A stretch of 23,779 nucleotides of DNA, taken from a virus. A program made the translations under genes and the position numbers. The notes under the pieces are model-generated. The model had not been told where the DNA came from. It made no database searches and worked only from the letters and a program-made list of their open reading frames with translations. Location: IMG/VR virus record IMGVR_UViG_3300022821_000773, positions 1 through 23,779 of that record. One strand, given 5' to 3'. This document shows, piece by piece, positions 13,226 to 19,671 of the stretch (position 1 is the first letter of the stretch; each line of letters begins with the position of its first letter).

Positions 13226-14434
13226 ATGAAGAAACTATACAGGAAAGAGATACTAAGGGTAGGAGAGTGGAAGCATCCAAATGCTCCTAGAGGAGTTTTA
13301 AAGGTGACTACAGACAAGATAGATGAATTAATAGGCAATTATAAGAAGACCCCATTTGTACCAGTATTAAGAGGTCATATTCAGAATACACAAGCAGAAC
13401 AGAATCCAGCATTAATACTTAATAAGAACATTGAAGGGTTAGTTAGAGAAGGCAATAAGTTATATGCGGATATGAAGATAGACGAAAAGGAATTAGATAG
13501 TTACAACGACGTGTCAGTAAGTATAGATAACAACTATATAGACAAGACAACAGGAAAGAGTATAGGGTCAGTACTAAACCATGTGGCCGCAGTTATAAGT
13601 CCATACATAAAAGATATGGCCCCATTTTTAGCATTATCAGAAAATGATAATATTTTAATTAACTTGTCAGACGAAGTAAGTATGACTAAAAAGAAAACCG
13701 AACCTAAAAAGGAGAAGATCGAATTAGAAGAGGTTACAACAGAAGAGACTAAGGTCGAAGAAGTTGTAGCAGAAACTAAGGAAGAAGCTCCAGTAAAGGA
13801 AGAGGAAGTATCCAAAGAAGAGTCTAAAGAAGAAGTGACTGAGGAAGCTGAAGAAGCCGAAGTGATCGAAGAGGTGAAAGCCGAAGAGGTTAAAGAGGAA
13901 GAAGCAGTAGAGACAGAAGCCGAACCAAAAGAGGAAGCAGAGGAAACCGAGGAAGTTGTAGAACCTAAAGAAGTAGCAGTTGTTACATCTGAGGGAGAAG
14001 CAGCAAGAATCGTAGAACTTGAAGAAAAGCTTAATAAAGCTCAAATCGAGTTAGCAGAAGGTAAGACAGAAAAATCTTACGATATGCTCTTAAGTGCAGG
14101 TAAGTTATTACCAGTACAAGAGGAAGCATACAAGGCACTCCACTTAAGTTTATCAGACGCAAAGACAATAGAACTCTCGGAAGAGGTTACTGTTGAAGCA
14201 TCTGATCTATTAGCTCAATTATTTAAGAAAGCACCATCAGTGGTGAATCTTGAAGAAGTTGGTGTTGATACAGAAAAGGGAGACAAGGCGCAAGAGGCTG
14301 AAGCAAAGTTGAAGGAAGACTTAAGGAAGTTACCTACACATGCTAAGAAAACAGCAGAGGAATTTGATGAGTGGTTCGCACAACATCGAAACAGAATAGT
14401 TGAAACTTCAGAAGAACTTTCAGCAAAGAAGTAA
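13226..14434 (+). CDS. Capsid maturation protease fused to scaffold (Mu gpI-like)
   Basis: A 402-aa protein. Residues 1-140 look like the Mu-like prophage I protease domain: PFVPVLRGHIQNTQ with G50-H51 as likely active-site histidine region, NDVSVSIDNNYIDKTTGK with candidate nucleophile S97 or S99, and VLNHVAAVISPYIKDMAPFL. Residues about 155-250 are an extreme glutamate/lysine/valine low-complexity stretch. Residues 255-400 are helical (RIVELEEKLNKAQIEL...) as expected for a scaffold. The protein should be packed in the procapsid, cleave itself and leave. It directly precedes decoration and capsid genes, the standard order. A/T-rich leader, no Shine-Dalgarno. Confidence 0.75.
   Translation: MKKLYRKEILRVGEWKHPNAPRGVLKVTTDKIDELIGNYKKTPFVPVLRGHIQNTQAEQNPALILNKNIEGLVREGNKLYADMKIDEKELDSYNDVSVSIDNNYIDKTTGKSIGSVLNHVAAVISPYIKDMAPFLALSENDNILINLSDEVSMTKKKTEPKKEKIELEEVTTEETKVEEVVAETKEEAPVKEEEVSKEESKEEVTEEAEEAEVIEEVKAEEVKEEEAVETEAEPKEEAEETEEVVEPKEVAVVTSEGEAARIVELEEKLNKAQIELAEGKTEKSYDMLLSAGKLLPVQEEAYKALHLSLSDAKTIELSEEVTVEASDLLAQLFKKAPSVVNLEEVGVDTEKGDKAQEAEAKLKEDLRKLPTHAKKTAEEFDEWFAQHRNRIVETSEELSAKK
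13682..14434 (+). CDS. Possible nested scaffold product from an internal start
   Basis: An in-frame ATG at 13682 (residue M153, MTKKKTEPKK) marks the exact junction between the protease domain and the glutamate-rich scaffold. The bases before it (TTTTAATTAAC, then TCAGACGAAGTAAGT) resemble the A/T-rich leaders used elsewhere here. Phages such as lambda and Mu make a free scaffold from an internal start in the protease gene, so a 250-aa scaffold is plausible. Evidence is positional only. Confidence 0.35.
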   Translation: MTKKKTEPKKEKIELEEVTTEETKVEEVVAETKEEAPVKEEEVSKEESKEEVTEEAEEAEVIEEVKAEEVKEEEAVETEAEPKEEAEETEEVVEPKEVAVVTSEGEAARIVELEEKLNKAQIELAEGKTEKSYDMLLSAGKLLPVQEEAYKALHLSLSDAKTIELSEEVTVEASDLLAQLFKKAPSVVNLEEVGVDTEKGDKAQEAEAKLKEDLRKLPTHAKKTAEEFDEWFAQHRNRIVETSEELSAKK

Positions 14435-14456
14435 TTTAATTTTTTAAACCAATATC

Positions 14457-14921
14457 ATGGCAGCATTAGCAGCAGATAGACAATTTGAGAGACAACCAAG
14501 TGAATTGGTTCCTTATTCAGGTGCAAGTGGATTTACCTATTACAAAGGTGCATTACTCACACGAACAGGAGCAGCAACAAGTACAGGAGTTGTACCACTA
14601 ACCTCAGCAGGTTCTAGTAACGGCTACTTTTTAGGCGTTGTTGGAAACAGAGTAGATCTTTCAGCAGGACTAGGTTCAAGTAATGAACTTCTAGACGTAT
14701 GGAAGACAGGTGAGTTTACATTCGCAGCAAACGGAACAGGAGCATCAAGTCACATTGGCCTTAAGGCTTATGGAATCGATGACGGAACAGTAGGAATTTC
14801 AGCAGTAGTACCTTCCCTAGCAGTAGGAGAGATTGTAGGAATACCAACAACATCTACATACAGAGTTAGAATTGACGAAGCAGTAGGTGGAAGAGGAGTT
14901 TCAATACATCCTAATTTCTAG
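14457..14921 (+). CDS. Head decoration/stabilisation protein (DUF2190-like)
   Basis: A 154-aa small beta-rich protein: YKGALLTRTGAATSTGVVPL, NGYFLGVVGNRVDLSAGLG, VWKTGEFTFAANGTG, AVVPSLAVGEIVGIPTTSTY. The pattern of short strands and glycine turns, with G-V-V and G-x-F-T/V elements, resembles DUF2190-type and Mu-type decoration proteins that cap capsid three-fold sites. It sits between scaffold and major capsid protein, the usual place. It lacks signal peptide and cysteine. A/T-rich leader including TAATTT and TTTAAAC. Family assignment is by pattern and position. Confidence 0.65.
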   Translation: MAALAADRQFERQPSELVPYSGASGFTYYKGALLTRTGAATSTGVVPLTSAGSSNGYFLGVVGNRVDLSAGLGSSNELLDVWKTGEFTFAANGTGASSHIGLKAYGIDDGTVGISAVVPSLAVGEIVGIPTTSTYRVRIDEAVGGRGVSIHPNF

Positions 14922-14963
14922 GATATCGCACATTATATATATTAAATTTATTAAAGATTAACT

Positions 14964-15974
14964 ATGAGTATGGTAAAATCTGATTTCCCTGAAGCATTAC
15001 AGGTTGATCTCAAAGTAGCATTTGATGAAGGTAGAGAGGCAGCAACAGACGGAGCATATCGAACAATGATCGAAGTTGTACCTACTACATCATCAGCTAA
15101 AGATGAGGTTTTCTATGGCGACAGAGGCAATCTAAGGAGATTCAGAGGAGAAAGACAACCTCAAACATTCTTTGAGTATAGTCAAACATTACATTTAGAT
15201 GATTGGGAGATGACCCACACAGTAAAGAGACATGTAATCGATGATGATCAATCAGGAGGAATTTTGAGAAACAAGATAACTAATTTCGGAAACGCCGCAG
15301 AAGTTTCAGTACAAAGAGAAACATGGGAGTTTTTGAGAGACGGAGTATCAGTAGAAGGATTTGACACAGCATCATTATTTGATGTTAACCACGTGTATAC
15401 AGACACAACAGGTGCTACACATGGATCAGTACAAGGTAATATTAACTATGGTGGATCACAAGTTGACGCTACTACAGTACAAATTGCCGAACAGCATTTT
15501 GCTGAATTAACAAATGATAGAAGTAAGGTTATCGGAATGAGGCTTACAGATATCGTAGTTAAGAGAGGTTCAGTTAACCACAAGAGTGCAAGAGAACTTG
15601 CTAACTCACAATTCACAGTTGAAGCATCTACAGTTAAAGGTACAATGACACAAAACGTGTTCAATGGTGCGTTTAACATTATGGCTACAGACTATGGATT
15701 CGGAGCATCTGAATGGGTAGCTATGGACTTAAGTGACGCTTCTATGAAGCCTATTAAGGTTTTGTCTTCAACGACAAGCCCTGGCTTTGACAATATGGAA
15801 TTTACCGTATTACTTGAAGAGTCAGACGCAGGATTCTGGAGAAATGAATATGCTTACGGAATATTCGGTAGATTTGGTTGGAACCCAGGCGACTGGAGAT
15901 CAGCATTTATGCACGGATCAAGTACATATAGTGGATTCGGTACAGACAATGAGAGACAAGTATTACCTAGATAA
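14964..15974 (+). CDS. Major capsid protein, Mu gpT-like (HK97 fold)
   Basis: A 336-aa protein. YSQTLHLDDWEMTHTVKRHV followed by IDDDQSGG matches the Mu-like gpT family, where W-E-x-T-x-x-V-x-R-x-x-I-x-D-D-Q is the hallmark. LFDVNHVY followed by GNINYGG corresponds to the family's F-x-x-x-H-x ... S/G-N segment. Mu gpT is about 305 aa, so length fits. It would form the icosahedral shell around the scaffold made upstream. The gene has a strong A/T-rich leader (ATTAAATTTATTAAAG) and is followed by a double hairpin, consistent with high, separately controlled expression. Confidence 0.85.
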   Translation: MSMVKSDFPEALQVDLKVAFDEGREAATDGAYRTMIEVVPTTSSAKDEVFYGDRGNLRRFRGERQPQTFFEYSQTLHLDDWEMTHTVKRHVIDDDQSGGILRNKITNFGNAAEVSVQRETWEFLRDGVSVEGFDTASLFDVNHVYTDTTGATHGSVQGNINYGGSQVDATTVQIAEQHFAELTNDRSKVIGMRLTDIVVKRGSVNHKSARELANSQFTVEASTVKGTMTQNVFNGAFNIMATDYGFGASEWVAMDLSDASMKPIKVLSSTTSPGFDNMEFTVLLEESDAGFWRNEYAYGIFGRFGWNPGDWRSAFMHGSSTYSGFGTDNERQVLPR

Positions 15975-16013
15975 TAATGTCTAAGACATTAGGATGGGGC
16001 TTCGGCCCCTCCT
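15975..16013 (+). terminator. Tandem hairpins after the capsid gene, one with a UUCG tetraloop
   Basis: TAATGTC (15975-15981) pairs perfectly with GACATTA (15985-15991). Directly after it, GGGGC-TTCG-GCCCC (15996-16009) forms a very stable UUCG hairpin, extended by AGGA/TCCT across one bulged T (15991-16013). No proper U-run follows, so it may be a partial terminator or a 3' stabiliser of capsid mRNA rather than a full stop. Confidence 0.5.
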
Positions 16014-16039
16014 AGTAGTTAATTTATTAACAACACAAC

Positions 16040-16213
16040 ATGAAATTTGAAATTACACAATACACAGACGGTGATAGAAAGATTGTTGAAACAAGTATAG
16101 TGGAGACAGAAGAAACAATGGAGCAACTTCTACGACACTTACATATAATCAGCGTAGTGCCAGTGAAAGAAACAAAAGAAGTTAAAAAGGAAGTTAAAAA
16201 AGGAAAGAAGTAG
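16040..16213 (+). CDS. Very small hypothetical protein with basic tail
   Basis: A 57-aa ORF starts at ATG 16040 after the leader TTAATTTATTAAC, the same A/T-rich pattern as neighbouring real genes, and stops at TAG 16211-16213, three bases before the next start. Residues 1-40 look like a small alpha/beta unit (MKFEITQYTDGDRKIVETSI...). The end is lysine-rich (KEVKKEVKKGKK). The family is not recognised. Small proteins at this place between capsid and connector genes are common in phages. Confidence 0.65.
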   Translation: MKFEITQYTDGDRKIVETSIVETEETMEQLLRHLHIISVVPVKETKEVKKEVKKGKK

Positions 16214-16216
16214 AGT

Positions 16217-17047
16217 ATGTTAACAACACACGAAAAGATAAGGACTGAATCAGGTTTTCAGCATTTCTTTACAAGAGTGCCGTTTGCTAATAGTCCAGAT
16301 GGAGGGTCTACGACTTTCTTTCTAACAACTGATGATAGAGTTAAGCTAGTCCCTAATTTTGGGACTGGTGTTACTGTTGCAGGGGTTAGTGATATTGAAG
16401 TGTGGTCAGGATCTTCAGGTACATTTGGAGCTTCTAGAATGAACGTATCCTCAATAGACGTAGATACAGGAGCTGTTACATTAGATGCAGCACCAGACGC
16501 AGGTATTTCATTAACAGCGGAGTATGCAAGTTCTCCCATTGATTCTAGACAAATAGAGGATATGAGACTACAAGCAGAGTCTATAGTTAATCAAAGACTA
16601 GCAGTGTGTTATGAGTTACCTATTACACCAACACCATCAGTACTAACAAGTCTGACTAATAGATTAGCTTCAGCATTACTCTTAATAAGGAATTACGGAG
16701 TAGTAGCAAGTGAATCCTCAGTTGATGGGTACGCTTTATACGAACAATTACTAGGAAAGAACGAAAAGGAATATACAGATGCAGGCGGTGCAGGAATATA
16801 CCAAAGAGGAGAGATTGGAATGATATGTACAAGAGACTACGTTTTGATTGATGATAACGGAAATATTATACCTAGAAAAGATATAGGTAATATAAAGGAC
16901 GGAGTATTGTTTGCTGATGGGGGAAGAATCCCAGGTAGGCTATACGATATTACAGAAGAGAACGTAAGGTTTAAAGAAAGCCAATTAGACGCAGATAGGA
17001 GACAGGCAGGGAGTGCTGATAAGTCAGTACCACCAGTACAAGGTTAA
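16217..17047 (+). CDS. Head-tail connector/adaptor protein (Mu gp36/DUF1320-like region)
   Basis: A 276-aa protein. Residues 35-105 form a beta domain often attached to neck proteins (LTTDDRVKLVP..., then SSIDVDTGAVTLDAAPDAGI and LTAEYASSP). Residues 108-165 carry the adaptor-like helices DSRQIEDMRLQAESIVNQRL, LPITPTPSVLTSLTNRLASA, with the pattern of DUF1320/gp6-type adaptors that sit under the portal. The C-terminal 100 residues are unfamiliar and polar. It lies between capsid and tail-completion genes, as expected. It starts three bases after the small upstream ORF. Confidence 0.65.
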   Translation: MLTTHEKIRTESGFQHFFTRVPFANSPDGGSTTFFLTTDDRVKLVPNFGTGVTVAGVSDIEVWSGSSGTFGASRMNVSSIDVDTGAVTLDAAPDAGISLTAEYASSPIDSRQIEDMRLQAESIVNQRLAVCYELPITPTPSVLTSLTNRLASALLLIRNYGVVASESSVDGYALYEQLLGKNEKEYTDAGGAGIYQRGEIGMICTRDYVLIDDNGNIIPRKDIGNIKDGVLFADGGRIPGRLYDITEENVRFKESQLDADRRQAGSADKSVPPVQG

Positions 17048-17066
17048 GCTCATTTAAAAATATTAT

Positions 17067-17525
17067 ATGGCAGAGTTAATTTTCAACAAAAGAGACTTGA
17101 AAAGACTTTCTACAAAATTAAAGAAGCTGACATCGGAAATGCAAGACTTTAGAATACCTTTAAAGAAGTCTGCAAAGATTATAGAGAATGAATCAAAGAG
17201 AAATTTTGATAGACAAGGATTTCTATATAATGTCTCATGGAAGCCTTTGAGTGCTGGTACAAGGAAGCAGAGAGCCTCACAGGGCTATCCAGCTAATAGA
17301 CCGATACTGGTGAGAAGTGGTAAATTAAGGGATTCTGTTAAGACTAAGTCTGTATCACGAGATACAGCAACTGTGGTTAATCCTACGAGTTATGCACCGT
17401 ACCATCAGTTTGGTACAGGTAAAATACCTAAGAGGACTATATTAAGTTCTTCTAGTAAGTCGAGGGCGGCCATAGGAATAGTATTTGGTAATTATGTAGG
17501 TAAAATAATTAAGAAAGTGTTTTAA
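17067..17525 (+). CDS. Tail completion / virion morphogenesis protein (Mu gpG-like)
   Basis: A 152-aa protein with the pattern of the phage virion morphogenesis family: FDRQGFLYNVSWKPLSAGTR, RPILVRSGKLRDSVKTK and YAPYHQFGTGKIPKRTIL, that is, W-x-x-L-x-x-x-T, I-L-x-x-S/T-G-x-L and Y-A-x-x-H-Q-F-G. It is basic, with no signal peptide. These proteins join the tail to the head. It overlaps the next gene as TAATG and follows the connector by 19 bases with an A/T-rich leader. Confidence 0.8.
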   Translation: MAELIFNKRDLKRLSTKLKKLTSEMQDFRIPLKKSAKIIENESKRNFDRQGFLYNVSWKPLSAGTRKQRASQGYPANRPILVRSGKLRDSVKTKSVSRDTATVVNPTSYAPYHQFGTGKIPKRTILSSSSKSRAAIGIVFGNYVGKIIKKVF

Positions 17526-18013
17526 TGGATAGAATAATAAGAGCATTGCTCAAAGATTTAGAAAACGTGTTAGGCCCTAAGGGTAGTGGGAAGGTAATTC
17601 ATTACTACTATGGGAAACCCGATGAAATGCCACAGAACGTGTCAACTAACGGGGCTATATTTATACAGCCAGTTGTTACAGATAGTACACCAGTAGCTAC
17701 AGGTTTAAGAGATAGAATAGAAGATAACCTAGAAATAATTCTTGTTAAGAGTGCTAGGGTACAGCGATATCAGAAGGCTGATGAGGCTGACGGAATAGCA
17801 TTTTTAACCAGGGTTATGTCAGGAACAGATAGTAAGGGGCAAAGACTTACCGATACAGTGTTGTATACGGTGCGTACAAACTTCCAGGACTACGGTGAGA
17901 GGCAACCCAATTTGAGTATAGCTTGGAATGACGACAGGTTTAACCAGTCAGACATAGTGACTGCAACAATGACAGTCACACAAGAGAATATTCAGAATCA
18001 GGGAGTTAGTTAA
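17525..18013 (+). CDS. Probable tail terminator/neck protein
   Basis: A 162-aa protein, coupled by TAATG overlap to the tail-completion gene and preceding the tail tube gene. This is the standard position of the tail terminator (lambda gpU-like). Visible pattern: an N-terminal helix (MDRIIRALLKDLENVLG), a beta core (AIFIQPVVTD, LEIILVKSAR), and a late strand ending in VTATMTVTQENIQNQ, consistent with that fold. No diagnostic motif, so the call rests mainly on synteny. Confidence 0.55.
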   Translation: MDRIIRALLKDLENVLGPKGSGKVIHYYYGKPDEMPQNVSTNGAIFIQPVVTDSTPVATGLRDRIEDNLEIILVKSARVQRYQKADEADGIAFLTRVMSGTDSKGQRLTDTVLYTVRTNFQDYGERQPNLSIAWNDDRFNQSDIVTATMTVTQENIQNQGVS

Positions 18014-18031
18014 ATTATTTAAAAGAAGTCG

Positions 18032-19018
18032 ATGGCAAATTTATTGGCATACAAAGATCTCGGTATTGAAACTGAGAGTTCATTCGGTGCGTCTACGGCT
18101 GGAACAGCAACAAGGTTGCATGTGGCGTCTGTTGGGATAGAGCTTAACCCTAACAAGGAGCTGGTTGAGGACACCAGTGGTACGCCAAAAGGCCGTGACA
18201 GAATAGTAGCACGTAGAAACGATATAGAGGGAGACATAACAGGTTTTGGTACTCCAAGAAGTTTACACCATATGTTTGAGTTAGCATTAGGTGAAGCAGG
18301 TAGTTCAGTCGCATTAGGTACAGCAGCAATCATTACTTACAATCAAAATACAAGTGGTAGTATGATTTCTAAAACAATTAATGTAGACAGAAACAACAGT
18401 CAAGAGAAGTTTTCAGGAGTTAGAGGAAAGTCTTTAGAGCTAACAGCATCTGATGACCTTCTAGAGTTCACAACATCTGTACTTGCACAAGCAAGAGCAA
18501 ATGGAGTTGCATTACCAGACAACGTAGTAGGAGAAACAGTTCTTCCATTTACGTTCTCAGATATAACGGCAACAATACACCAAGGGGCAACCTACGGGGC
18601 AGAAGGAGTTGAATTAAAACTTAATGAATGGAATCTAACATACGACAACGGATTAGAAGGCACACACCAATCAGGATCAAAGGCAATTTCAAGATCAGAT
18701 CTAAGTATACCTACAGTAGAGGGTAGTATGACTATCTTCCACGAGGGAGCAAGTTGGGTAGACGCAACATACGGTTGCAGTGAGTTCTATGTAAGGTTTG
18801 AAGCAACATTACCATCATGTGCAGGATTGATTGACGGTGTTACACCTTATCTACTTAGAATAGACACACCAAGGGTACAATTGACAACAAACACTAGAAA
18901 CTATGAACAAGCAGCCTTACAGGTTGAAGAGATCAAGTTTATGGGAATGTTCGATAACAGTGCAGCAGGTACAAGTGCATTGATCGTACCAAGTTTAACA
19001 GTCGGTACTGAATTTTAG
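18032..19018 (+). CDS. Major tail tube protein
   Basis: A 328-aa protein. The start ANLLAYKDLGIETESSFGAS is typical of phage tail tube proteins (a helix-like cap before beta strands). GDITGFGTPRSLHHMFELAL is another recognisable segment: G-x-I-x-x-x-x-x-P then a helix. The rest is beta-rich (LKLNEWNLTYDNGLEG, GSMTIFHEG) and ends in a strand-loop region. It would stack into the tail tube around the tape measure. The length suggests two tube-fold repeats or an added surface domain. A stable hairpin with possible pseudoknot follows the gene. Confidence 0.75.
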   Translation: MANLLAYKDLGIETESSFGASTAGTATRLHVASVGIELNPNKELVEDTSGTPKGRDRIVARRNDIEGDITGFGTPRSLHHMFELALGEAGSSVALGTAAIITYNQNTSGSMISKTINVDRNNSQEKFSGVRGKSLELTASDDLLEFTTSVLAQARANGVALPDNVVGETVLPFTFSDITATIHQGATYGAEGVELKLNEWNLTYDNGLEGTHQSGSKAISRSDLSIPTVEGSMTIFHEGASWVDATYGCSEFYVRFEATLPSCAGLIDGVTPYLLRIDTPRVQLTTNTRNYEQAALQVEEIKFMGMFDNSAAGTSALIVPSLTVGTEF

Positions 19019-19024
19019 TACATA

Positions 19025-19089
19025 AGTATGCTCACTTGATTGGTCATTCGCAGGTGGGCATACTATAATAAACTGAATGACTGAATGAC
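19025..19089 (+). promoter_or_regulatory. Predicted hairpin-pseudoknot with tandem repeat in the leader of the tail chaperone gene
   Basis: A 14-bp stem pairs 19025-19038 with 19051-19064 (two G-U wobbles), with a 12-base loop. The loop heptamer GTCATTC (19043-19049) is complementary to GAATGAC, which occurs twice downstream, at 19075-19081 and 19083-19089. Either copy could close an H-type pseudoknot. It lies in the 92-base gap between tail tube and chaperone genes. It may trim or terminate tube mRNA or regulate the next gene. Only the pairing is seen. Confidence 0.5.
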
Positions 19090-19110
19090 TAATTTTTTAT
19101 AATTAAAAGA

Positions 19111-19461
19111 ATGGATAAATCTAAGATACCAACAGTTAAATTCGAGGTTGGAACAACAGAAAAGTTTGAAGTAGAAGCTTATAAATGGCTTACACAAGAA
19201 GAGGATGATCGCTATAATGATATTCTCATGGGCAATAAGGAGTTTGAGTTTGATGTCGAAGCTAATAAGGACAATGAAAAGAGTAGTACGCCAAAGACAA
19301 CAATGTCTATTTCTATGTCTAAACTAGCAGACTCTAGGAAGTTCTTAATAGAAACCATGTGTGTGAATCTTAAATGGGAAGACTTCAATGTCTTACAACA
19401 ACCAGTGAGGGAAGAAATACAACAGAAACTCGAAGCAGTAAGGACACCAGGAAAAAAATAA
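19111..19461 (+). CDS. Tail assembly chaperone, short (0-frame) product
   Basis: A 116-aa acidic protein, equivalent by position to lambda gpG. It lies between tail tube and tape measure genes and ends in a frameshift site, which together are diagnostic of tail assembly chaperones. It starts beta-rich (TVKFEVGTTEKFEVEAYKWL), has a polar middle, and ends in a helical region (SRKFLIETMCVNLKWEDFNV). It should coat the tape measure before tube assembly and be absent from the virion. The last codons are GGA AAA AAA TAA. Confidence 0.8.
   Translation: MDKSKIPTVKFEVGTTEKFEVEAYKWLTQEEDDRYNDILMGNKEFEFDVEANKDNEKSSTPKTTMSISMSKLADSRKFLIETMCVNLKWEDFNVLQQPVREEIQQKLEAVRTPGKK
19452..19458 (+). promoter_or_regulatory. 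Programmed -1 frameshift site A_AAA_AAA
   Basis: Seven A residues are read in the 0 frame as A AAA AAA, directly followed by stop TAA (19459-19461). A -1 slip continues as ATA ATA CCC CTT. A candidate stimulatory stem, CCCCTT (19464-19469) with GAGGGG (19495-19500), begins five bases after the heptamer, a usual spacing. The 0-frame and -1 frame match the two chaperone ORFs exactly. Confidence 0.85.
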
Positions 19462-19670
19462 TACCCCTTAGGGAGTTTATTAAATTCTGGGAAAGAGGGG
19501 AGAAGACTAAAAACAAGGAACTTACTGAATTTATTAATATGGTAAGGATTCTGGAGATGTTTAAGGGTTGGGATTACTATACATACAAGGCTCAACCAGT
19601 ACACTTTTTAAATAATCTCTTTGGGTATTTAGATTCTGAAAGTCAATACCGAAAGAAGAAAGAACAATAA
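19458..19670 (+). CDS. Frameshift extension of the tail assembly chaperone (gpGT-like T domain)
   Basis: After a -1 slip at 19452-19458 translation adds 70 residues (starting IIPLREFIKFW, ending YRKKKEQ) to the 116-aa chaperone, giving a 186-aa fusion. The extension is helical and basic, with aromatic residues (FKGWDYYTYKAQPVHFLNNL), like the T domain of lambda gpGT, which binds tail tube subunits. It ends one base before the tape measure ATG. A start at ATG 19374 in this frame would give an unrelated arginine-rich head (MGRLQCLTTTSEGRN), so an independent start is unlikely. Confidence 0.8.
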   Translation: MIPLREFIKFWERGEKTKNKELTEFINMVRILEMFKGWDYYTYKAQPVHFLNNLFGYLDSESQYRKKKEQ

Positions 19671-19671
19671 T

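Noticed and set aside
13720-13975. Possible DNA repeat array from repeated GAAGAAG/GAGGTT units
   Set aside because: Irregular codon-level repetition encoding a Glu/Val/Lys-rich disordered protein segment. No constant unit or spacing, so neither a tandem repeat nor CRISPR.
13724-14044. Antisense ORF rich in Phe/Leu/Cys across the scaffold region
   Set aside because: It is the complement of the glutamate/lysine-rich low-complexity stretch (GAA/AAG becomes TTC/CTT) and has no independent support.
15787-15984. 65-aa ORF overlapping the end of the capsid gene
   Set aside because: It lies in an alternate frame of a well supported capsid protein, has no leader, and its translation shows no pattern.
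19374-19670. ORF with its own ATG at 19374 as a separate gene
   Set aside because: Its first 28 residues overlap the chaperone in another frame and look random; the slippery site and lack of a leader explain the frame as a -1 extension.
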